This document shows positions 58,180 to 64,000 of a stretch of DNA of 64,000 nucleotides, one piece after another (the stretch's first letter is position 1; every line of letters begins with the position of its first letter). Origin of the DNA: JADJNY01 sp046349615 (GTDB lineage Bacteria > Planctomycetota > UBA1135 > GCA-002686595); contig JAXMBZ010000003.1 of the NCBI GenBank assembly GCA_046349615.1, forward strand, positions 62,001 through 126,000, given 5' to 3'. Made by a program: the position numbers and the translations under genes. A model generated the notes under the pieces. The model made no database searches, was not told where the DNA came from, and saw only the letters and a program-made list of their open reading frames with translations.

Positions 58180-60129
58180 ATGTGCGGAATCTTCGGAGTC
58201 GTCTTCGGCAAGGACACCGCGATCACCTCGCAATTCGCGGGGAGCGTCATCGAGGCGCTCTACCAGTACTCGAAGACGCGCGGCAGCGAGGCCGCGGGTT
58301 TCACGAGCTTCAACGGCGAGAACATCGACGTGTTGAAGCAGGCGGGCTCGGTCGAGGCGTTCCTCGGGAGCGACGTGTTCGCGAAGCTCTTCCGGCGCGC
58401 GCTCGAGCTCTACGCGAAGAACCTCCAGCAGAACGCGCCGACGGGGCTCGCCATCACGGGGCACACGCGCCTCGTGACGAACGGCTTCCAGTCGAACGCC
58501 GACAACAACCAGCCCGTGATCGCGCGCGGCACGGTCGGCGTCCACAACGGGATCATCGTCAACGACGCGGCGCTGTGGGCGAAGCACACGGACCTCGTCC
58601 GCACGAGCGACGTCGACACCGAGGTGCTCGTCAGCATCCTGCGCAAGCACTGGGACACGTCGGGCGACCTCGCGGGCGCCACCGTGAAGACGTTCGGCGA
58701 GATCCAGGGCGCGGCGTCGATCGGCGTGCTCTTCGACGAACTCGACGACCTGCTCCTCGCGACGAACACGGGCTCGCTGCACTTCGTGCGCAACGAGAAG
58801 GGCACGTTCTTCGCGTTCGCGTCCGAGCGCTTCATCCTGCAGGAGTTGATCGACCGCACGCAGCTCGAGCGCGTCGTCGGGAAGATCGAGATCCAGCAGG
58901 TGCCCGCGTTCAGCGGCATGGTCGTGTCGCTGCGGGACCTGTCGCTGCAGAAGTTCGCGCTCCAGCCGAAACCCGGCGCGGCCCCGAAGGTCGAGGCGCA
59001 CCGGCGCGCGAAGGCGCTCGCGATCACGAACCACCAGCGCACGCCCGATCAATTGCGGCGCTGCACGAAGTGCATCCTGCCCGAGAGCTACCCGTTCATG
59101 CGCTTCGACGCGGACGGCGTGTGCTCGTACTGCCGCCGCTGGAAGAAGATCGCGGTGAAAGGGCCGGAGGCACTCGAGAAGTTCGTCGAGCCGTATCGAT
59201 CGAAGGACGGCTCGCCCGACGTGATCGTCGCGTTCAGCGGCGGCCGCGACTCGTGCTACGGGCTCCACTACATGAAGAAGGTGCTCGGGATGAACCCCGT
59301 CGCCTTCACGTACGACTGGGGCATGGTCACCGACCTCGCGCGGCGCAACCAGGCGCGCGTGTGCGGCAAGCTCGGCGTCGAGCACATCCTGCGCAGCGCG
59401 GACATCCAGGCGAAGCGGCGCTACATCCGGAAGAACGTCGAGGCGTGGCTGAGGAAGCCCGAGCTCGGCATGGTCACGTTGTTCACCGCGGGCGACAAGC
59501 AGTTCTATCACTACGCGCGACAGCTCCGGAAAGAGACGGGCATCAAGCTCGTCGTCTTCTGCACGGGCAACATGATCGAGGACACGCCCTACAAGACGGG
59601 CCTGTGCGGGATCCTCGAGGACGACCACGGCATGACGCTGACGGGCCTCTCGTTCCGGAACGAGATGGCGCTGCTCTGGTACTACTTCAAGAACTACGTG
59701 AAGAACCCGGGCTACTGGAACGAGTCCGTGTGGGACACGCTGTGGGCCTACTACTGCACGTTCGTGCAGAAGGACGACTTCCTCTACCTCTTCCACTACC
59801 TGCCGTGGACCGAGGAGGAGATCGTCGGGACGATCCAGCGCGAGTACGACTGGGAAGTCGCGACGGACACGAAGAGCACGTGGCGCATCGGAGACGGCTC
59901 GGCGGCCTGGTACAACTTCATCTACCAGACGATCGCGGGCTGGGCCGAGGACGAGGTCATGATCAGCAACATGATCCGCGAGGGCCAGATGACGCGCGCG
60001 CAGGGATTGCAACGCGCGAAGGACTTCAGCCCGCCGCGGTGGCACTCGATCCGCGAGTACTTCCAGTTGATCGGCGTCAACTGCGAGGAAGCGCTGACGA
60101 AGCTCAACGCGGTGCCGAAGCAGTATTGA
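58180..60129 (+). CDS. Class II glutaminase fused to WbpG-like N-acetyl sugar amidotransferase
   Basis: A 649-residue fusion. Residues 1-280 are a class II (Ntn) glutamine amidotransferase: Cys2 directly after the initiator Met, then GHTRLVTNG and VHNGIIVN. From about residue 290 a WbpG/PseA-like part follows, with a zinc-type Cys quartet (C295-x2-C298, then about C315-x2-C318 in GVCSYC) and a PP-loop ATPase motif SGGRDS (353-358). WbpG-type enzymes place an amidine on an N-acetyl sugar during surface glycan synthesis and usually take ammonia from separate HisH/HisF-like proteins. Here the glutaminase is built in. Both catalytic motifs look intact. Last gene of the glycan block. Confidence 0.87.
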   Translation: MCGIFGVVFGKDTAITSQFAGSVIEALYQYSKTRGSEAAGFTSFNGENIDVLKQAGSVEAFLGSDVFAKLFRRALELYAKNLQQNAPTGLAITGHTRLVTNGFQSNADNNQPVIARGTVGVHNGIIVNDAALWAKHTDLVRTSDVDTEVLVSILRKHWDTSGDLAGATVKTFGEIQGAASIGVLFDELDDLLLATNTGSLHFVRNEKGTFFAFASERFILQELIDRTQLERVVGKIEIQQVPAFSGMVVSLRDLSLQKFALQPKPGAAPKVEAHRRAKALAITNHQRTPDQLRRCTKCILPESYPFMRFDADGVCSYCRRWKKIAVKGPEALEKFVEPYRSKDGSPDVIVAFSGGRDSCYGLHYMKKVLGMNPVAFTYDWGMVTDLARRNQARVCGKLGVEHILRSADIQAKRRYIRKNVEAWLRKPELGMVTLFTAGDKQFYHYARQLRKETGIKLVVFCTGNMIEDTPYKTGLCGILEDDHGMTLTGLSFRNEMALLWYYFKNYVKNPGYWNESVWDTLWAYYCTFVQKDDFLYLFHYLPWTEEEIVGTIQREYDWEVATDTKSTWRIGDGSAAWYNFIYQTIAGWAEDEVMISNMIREGQMTRAQGLQRAKDFSPPRWHSIREYFQLIGVNCEEALTKLNAVPKQY

Positions 60130-60402
60130 GCGGGGCTGCCCGACCTCGAGCCGTCGACTCCGGCGGCCGTGATCGAAACCCGATCCACACCCGCTTCTCC
60201 ACTTCTGTCTCCGTTTCCGGCGCGACGAGTTCGTCGAGCAGCGCGCGGCGATCGCGCCCGAGGCTCTGGCGCCGGAGTTGGAGACAAGGAAACGCGCATC
60301 GAACCTGGGACACGCCATCGCGCCGTCTCGACACTCGAGATGACTGGGACCGGTCGTCATCCCCCCGACTCGCGTCTCCAAACCCCGGGTCGGAAACGAG
60401 TT

Positions 60403-60431
60403 GTTTGAGGTCACGAACTGTGACCTCAAAC
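60403..60431. repeat. Perfect 12-bp inverted repeat (operator or terminator candidate)
   Basis: Arms GTTTGAGGTCAC and GTGACCTCAAAC flank GAACT. The sequence is AT-richer than its surroundings. It lies 274 bp after the amidotransferase stop and 167 bp before the PIG-L start. The inner part GGTCAC-n5-GTGACC looks like a dimeric regulator site; a terminator role is possible but there is no T run. Confidence 0.75.
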
Positions 60432-60584
60432 CCGCGCCGAGTTCGCCCGCGTGCTTTCCCACCAGGACGAAGTTCCCCCCCGGCCTCTCCGGTGCCACCG
60501 CCGCGGCCAGGCCGACCCGACGTAGGAACGGGTCGTCCGGCGATGAGACCCGACGCCCCGCGTGCTCCCGGCGCTCCGTGCGCC

Positions 60585-60590
60585 TAGCCT
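60585..60590 (+). promoter_or_regulatory. Possible -10 element for a leaderless PIG-L transcript
   Basis: TAGCCT ends 7 nt before the ATG at 60598, matching the spacing at 16384 and 28338 on the other strand. No Shine-Dalgarno sequence is present. Confidence 0.4.
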
Positions 60591-60597
60591 CTCGCGC

Positions 60598-61560
60598 ATG
60601 CACCGACTCGCGCTCCTGGTCGCCCTCCTCGCCTGCGCGGCGTGCCGCACGACCGACGCGCGCGTCGCGCACGTCACGTCGCGCGACGCCGCCCACGGCC
60701 CGCGCGTCCTCGCCGTCGTCGCGCACCCCGACGACGAGACCGCGTTCGCCGCCGCGCTCTACCAGATCACGACGCGCCTCGACGGCGTGTGCGACCTCGC
60801 CGTGATCACGAACGGCGAGGGCGGCTTCAAGTACGCGACGCTCGCCGAGCGCACCTACGGCCTCGAGCTCACCGACGAAGCCGTCGGGCGAGCGGAGCTG
60901 CCCACGATCCGCCGACGCGAACTCGAGGACAGCGCCCGCGTCCTCGCCGTGCGCGACGTCTGGTTCCTCGGCGAGCAGGACCACCGCTACACGACCGACC
61001 TCGCGGAGGTGCTCGGTCCCGCCGCGCGCGTCTGGGATCTCGCGCGCGTTCGCGCGGAGCTCGACGAGCTCCTCGCGCGGGGCCGCTACGACCTCGTCTT
61101 CACGCTCGCGCCGACCGCGGACACGCACGCGCACCACAAGGCCGCGACCGTGCTCGCACTCGAGGCCGCTCTTCGCCGCCCGGAACGCGAGCGACCCGTC
61201 GTGCTCTGCACGCGCGTCGTCGACGCGGACGACTCGAAACCGCTCGTCGTCGAAGCCGGCGTCCCCGCGATCGAGCTCGCGAGCGGCGCGGCGCCGTTCG
61301 AGGTCGATCGGCGGCAGACGTTCGGCTTCAAGCAGAGCCTCGACTGGCGCGTCGTCGTCAATTGGGCCATCGCCGCGCACAAGTCGCAGGGAACGATGCA
61401 GCTCGCGATGAACCGCGGCGATCGCGAGCAGTTCTACCTGTTCCGAGCGGACGCGCCCGACGCGACCACGCGCGCGCGGCCCGTGTTCGACGCGCTGCGC
61501 GCGGCCGCGTTCCCGCTGAGGACGTACGGGCCGACCGCCGGCACGAACACGAAGCCGTAG
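60598..61560 (+). CDS. PIG-L family deacetylase, probable lipoprotein
   Basis: A 320-residue protein. The N-terminus RLALLVALLACAACRTT looks like a lipoprotein signal with lipobox Cys at residue 13 or 16. The PIG-L/LmbE fold shows the zinc-site AHPDDE (VVAHPDDETAFAAALY), then LAVITNGEGG and a second metal motif DTHAHHKA. Members remove N-acetyl groups from sugars such as GlcNAc conjugates. The lipobox would place it on the outer face of a membrane, unlike most cytoplasmic PIG-L enzymes. ATG 60598 starts the signal; an upstream GTG at 60562 does not. Confidence 0.88.
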   Translation: MHRLALLVALLACAACRTTDARVAHVTSRDAAHGPRVLAVVAHPDDETAFAAALYQITTRLDGVCDLAVITNGEGGFKYATLAERTYGLELTDEAVGRAELPTIRRRELEDSARVLAVRDVWFLGEQDHRYTTDLAEVLGPAARVWDLARVRAELDELLARGRYDLVFTLAPTADTHAHHKAATVLALEAALRRPERERPVVLCTRVVDADDSKPLVVEAGVPAIELASGAAPFEVDRRQTFGFKQSLDWRVVVNWAIAAHKSQGTMQLAMNRGDREQFYLFRADAPDATTRARPVFDALRAAAFPLRTYGPTAGTNTKP

Positions 61561-61590
61561 CCGTTCGAGCGCGCGGGCTCGCGACGCGCG

Positions 61591-62058
61591 CTAGGCCCCG
61601 TTCCGCCCGCGCTCGGCGGCAGGCAGCGTGTGCGACTGCACTTTGTGCAGCTTGCGCCAGCTCTCGTGGTCGGCGAACGCGAAGCCGTTCACGTGCACGT
61701 CCGCCTTCAGCTCGTCGAGCGTCCACACGTGCGGCGACAGGTCGTCGAGCGCGACGCCCTCGTACTCGCCGAGGAGCTTCACGAGGAACATCCGAAGCGG
61801 TTTGTGCGCCGGATGCCGCGCGCCCGCGTCGAACTGCACCGTGAGCGCGGGCTCGGCTCCGAGCTTCTCGACGACGTGCTGCTTGTTCTCGGCGTCGCGG
61901 AACTCGGAGTTCCCGTGCGGGAAGCGGATCGTGAAGTCGGGGTCGGCGCGATTCGGCGAGTACCAGTGCTCGCGCAGCCCGCGCTCGGCGAGCGAGTCGA
62001 AGTAGTCGCTGATCTCGTCTCGGGAGACATCGAGCAGATGCACGAAGATCGAATGCAT
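61591..62058 (-). CDS. Hypothetical protein
   Basis: A 155-residue soluble protein that I do not recognise. It has a mixed alpha/beta look, a charged N-terminus (HSIFVHLLDVSRDEISDYFDSLAERGLREHWYSP) and a His/Asp-containing middle (FDAGARHPAHKPLRMF). No signal peptide or membrane segment. ATG 62058 is the first start followed by this sequence; 20 upstream codons in the same frame look non-coding. Convergent with the PIG-L gene, 30 bp away, and divergent from the WYL regulator. Function unknown. Confidence 0.65.
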   Translation of the reverse strand: MHSIFVHLLDVSRDEISDYFDSLAERGLREHWYSPNRADPDFTIRFPHGNSEFRDAENKQHVVEKLGAEPALTVQFDAGARHPAHKPLRMFLVKLLGEYEGVALDDLSPHVWTLDELKADVHVNGFAFADHESWRKLHKVQSHTLPAAERGRNGA

Positions 62059-62396
62059 GGAGAGCCTCTCTTCTTCGAGGACCGAGGGACGCCGGAAAGA
62101 GCGCGGCGGGGGCCGCACCTCCAGGATAACCGCCGGCGCGGGTGGGCCAAGGTGCCGCGAACTCTTGCGAGTACCGCCCAGTGCGGATTCCTTTTTCGAG
62201 CCGGCCGTGCTGGGCGGAGTCCCCGGGCTCCACGGCCGGAGGCGCGCCTCCGAGAAACACGCCGTCGCGGAGGACGACGAACGCGAACGAACCGGCGTCC
62301 GTCGGTCGGGAGTCCGCGGCGTCGCGAATGCGGACGTGCTCGAGCGCGGCGCGCTACCGCCGCGCTAGGATCCCGCGCTCCGCGTCGCCGAGCCGC
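62059..62396. other. Divergent intergenic region with inverted repeats
   Basis: 338 bp between two divergent genes. It contains a 9-bp inverted repeat CCGGCCGTG / CACGGCCGG (62201-62209 and 62231-62239) and an overlapping 14-bp palindrome GGAGGCGCGCCTCC (62238-62251). These could be regulator sites for the WYL gene. TAGGAT at 62366-62371, 25 nt before its ATG, is a possible -10, and minus-strand TATCCT (62128-62123) one for the hypothetical gene. Confidence 0.45.
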
Positions 62397-63407
62397 ATGC
62401 AGCACAGTCGCCTCCTCGCCATCCTCCTGACGCTTCAGACGCGCGGCCGGGTGTCGGCGCAGTCGCTCGCGGCGACGTTCGAGGTCTCGGTGCGCACGAT
62501 CTACCGCGACATCGACGCGCTGAGCGCCGCAGGCGTGCCGGTGCACGCCGAGACCGGCCGCAACGGCGGGTTCCAACTGCGCCACGGCTACCGGACGCGG
62601 CTCACGGGCCTCGATCGCCCCGAAGCGGAGGCGCTGTTCCTCGCGGGCGTCCCCTTCGCCGCTGCGCAGCTCGGACTCGGCCGAACCGTCGAACGCGCGC
62701 GCATGAAGCTGCTCGCCTCGCTGCCCGACGACGCAGCGCACGACGCGGCGCGCGTCGCAGCGCGCTTCCACCTCGATCCGGTCGCGTGGTTCCAGGGACC
62801 GGAAACGCCGGAGTTCCTCCCGGTCCTCGCCGCCGCCGTGTGGACGGGGCGTCGAATCGCGATGCGCTACGCGAGTTGGAAGGGCGTCGTCGAACGCCGC
62901 GCGAGTCCGCTCGGACTCGTCCTCAAATCGGGGCTCTGGTACCTCGTCGCGGCCGTGGACGGAGAGGCGCGCACGTACCGCGTCGGGTCGATCGAGACAC
63001 TGAGCGTCGAGGCGGAGCTCGGCGACGTTCCGCACGGCTTCGAACTCCGGCGCTACTGGGAGTCGTTCACCGACGACTACGAGCGCCGCATGCAGTCGGC
63101 CCGCGCGGTCGTGCGAGCGCGACCGGAGGCCCTCGCCCCGCTGGCGCGCATCAGCGCCGCCATGGCGCGGGCCGTGGCGAGCCCGCCGCCGTGCACGGCC
63201 GACGGATGGCACGTGCTCACCCTCCCCGTCGAGTCGATCGACGTCGCCGTCGGCGAGTTCCTGCGCTTGGGGGCGTCGGTCGAGGCCCTGGAGCCGCCGG
63301 CGTTGCGCGCCGCACTGCGCACCGCCGTCGAGGCGCTGAACGCGCTCTACGCGCCCGTTCACGAGCGCTCCCCGCGCGGGAACTCGCGCCGCTCGCGGAA
63401 ACGCTGA
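62397..63407 (+). CDS. YafY/WYL-type transcriptional regulator
   Basis: A 336-residue regulator. Residues 3-58 are a winged helix-turn-helix (RLLAILLTLQTRGRVSAQSLAATFEVSVRTIYRDIDALSAAGVPV). A WYL domain follows near residues 145-205 (RIAMRYASWKGVVERRASPLGLVLKSGLWYLVAAVDGEARTYRVGSIE), a ligand- or nucleic-acid-binding SH3-like fold. The C-terminal part (WCX-like) ends the protein. Such regulators respond to DNA damage products or small ligands, often controlling neighbouring genes. Palindromes in the region upstream may be its sites. The downstream gene, 84 bp away, could be a target. Confidence 0.88.
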   Translation: MQHSRLLAILLTLQTRGRVSAQSLAATFEVSVRTIYRDIDALSAAGVPVHAETGRNGGFQLRHGYRTRLTGLDRPEAEALFLAGVPFAAAQLGLGRTVERARMKLLASLPDDAAHDAARVAARFHLDPVAWFQGPETPEFLPVLAAAVWTGRRIAMRYASWKGVVERRASPLGLVLKSGLWYLVAAVDGEARTYRVGSIETLSVEAELGDVPHGFELRRYWESFTDDYERRMQSARAVVRARPEALAPLARISAAMARAVASPPPCTADGWHVLTLPVESIDVAVGEFLRLGASVEALEPPALRAALRTAVEALNALYAPVHERSPRGNSRRSRKR

Positions 63408-63491
63408 CGCTCCGCGTCAGGGTTTCTCCGGCAGAGTCTCCCGTTCGGACCCGCGCTCCATCGCGGAGCGCCCTTTCGGGAGATCGAGACG

Positions 63492-64000
63492 ATGAACGAC
63501 GAGACGACGAACGTGGAACGACGCACGGTGCTGCAACTCGCCGCCAGCATCGCGGGAGTCGCGGCGATCGGCGCGCGCCCCGCGCGTGCGGACGCGGTGC
63601 CCCCGAAGCCCACGGGGAAGCCGGGCGACTTCGACTTCCTCACCGGCAAGTGGAAGATCGCGAACAAGCAGCCGAAGGCCGGAGGCTTCGACGAGTTCGA
63701 GGGCGAAGCGACGGTGTACGGGCTCCTCGCGGGCATCGCGAGCATCGAGGAGTTGCGCATCCCGGCGCGGAAGTTCAGCGGCCTGGGCCTGCGACTGCTC
63801 GACGTCGAGAAGAAGCTCTGGGCGGACTACTGGATCCCGTCGAGGACCGGCTTGCTCACGCCGCCGCCCGCCTGGGGCAGCTTCGTCGACGGAGTCGGCA
63901 CGTGGGACGGCGACGACGTGGACGGTGAAGCTCCGATCATCGTCCGCGGCGCCTGGGACGAGATCACGCCGAAGTCGTGCCGCTGGCGTCAAGCCGTCTC
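63492..64000 (+). CDS. Tat-exported DUF1579-like protein, truncated by window end
   Basis: The first 169 residues are visible and the frame runs off the end. Twin arginines at residues 10-11 in RRTVLQLAASIAGVAAIG form a Tat signal ending near ARADA. The mature part starts with PGDFDFLTGKWKIANKQPKAGGFDEFEGEATVYGLL, typical of small secreted lipocalin-like DUF1579/DUF3224 proteins, but I cannot be certain of the family. ATG 63492 follows GAGA weakly. It lies 84 bp after the WYL regulator on the same strand and could be regulated by it. Confidence 0.7.
   Translation, partial: MNDETTNVERRTVLQLAASIAGVAAIGARPARADAVPPKPTGKPGDFDFLTGKWKIANKQPKAGGFDEFEGEATVYGLLAGIASIEELRIPARKFSGLGLRLLDVEKKLWADYWIPSRTGLLTPPPAWGSFVDGVGTWDGDDVDGEAPIIVRGAWDEITPKSCRWRQAV

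Larger units (their letters stand above)
60130..60597. other. Non-coding region between amidotransferase and PIG-L genes
   Basis: 468 bp without a convincing gene on either strand. It holds the perfect inverted repeat at 60403-60431 and a TAGCCT hexamer close to the PIG-L start. The rest shows no recognisable RNA gene or repeat. Confidence 0.7.

Noticed and set aside
62201..62251. Inverted repeats as a strong WYL operator
   Set aside because: In DNA this GC-rich, 9-14 bp palindromes of G and C are expected by chance; kept only as a low-confidence note.
1..64000. CRISPR array, prophage or conjugative element
   Set aside because: No regularly spaced repeats, integrase, phage structural or transfer genes were seen; the only mobile-looking piece is the 1.2-kb element.

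Overview
The window is very GC-rich DNA, densely packed with genes on both strands. It looks like a chromosomal piece from the Planctomycetota or a close relative, probably an uncultured lineage. The main evidence is a family of large secreted proteins that share one Cys-rich C-terminal module (from about FCxGDG...PCPCxN to RYYQxYYRN...FNxxNG...W). I know this module from that phylum, and it occurs six times here. Other pointers are many GTG starts, few Shine-Dalgarno sequences, several start codons lying 6-7 nt after a TAnnnT hexamer (leaderless style), and a sigma factor fused to extracytoplasmic-type domains. I see no tRNA, rRNA or CRISPR array.

Layout. 1-15.6 kb: a secreted module protein; a radical-SAM / glycosyltransferase 2 / ArnT-like glycosyltransferase operon joined by ATGA overlaps; two tandem seven-repeat FG-GAP propeller proteins; a family-9 glycosyltransferase; an aldehyde:ferredoxin oxidoreductase with a MoaD-like C-terminal tail; an M50 protease. 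15.6-28.3 kb: a membrane and AAA+ neighbourhood with RDD, SpoIIM, DUF58, MoxR, DUF4350, DUF4129 and a multi-pass protein. It is interrupted by a 1.2-kb insertion-sequence-like element, two secreted module proteins (one frameshifted) and an inverted TVP38-family gene.

28.4-46.9 kb: an ECF sigma factor / membrane / beta-domain fusion; a patatin-ferredoxin fusion; a PAS protein plus soluble chemotaxis receptor pair; a PaaK-like ligase; a nitrate/cyanate-type ABC transporter with a fused double ATPase and a LysR regulator; a third propeller protein; a thiolase / beta-oxidation multienzyme pair; a Wzx-like flippase.

47.0-51.5 kb: a copper/redox-looking cluster. It holds a small Cys-rich membrane protein, an outer-membrane barrel candidate, a SCO-like protein, and a 711-residue SCO / cytochrome c / YHS / alpha-beta hydrolase fusion, which is the most unusual gene in the window. 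51.6-60.1 kb: a glycan-assembly region with two paralogous ArnT-like glycosyltransferases, a phosphodiesterase-superfamily enzyme, a polyprenyl-phosphate glycosyltransferase and a glutaminase/WbpG-type sugar amidotransferase fusion. 60.1-64 kb: a PIG-L deacetylase, a small hypothetical protein, a WYL regulator and a truncated Tat-exported protein.

The enzymes suggest a cell that invests in surface glycans, secreted beta-propeller proteins and multidomain fusions. Functions rest on motif recognition by eye; no database search was possible.
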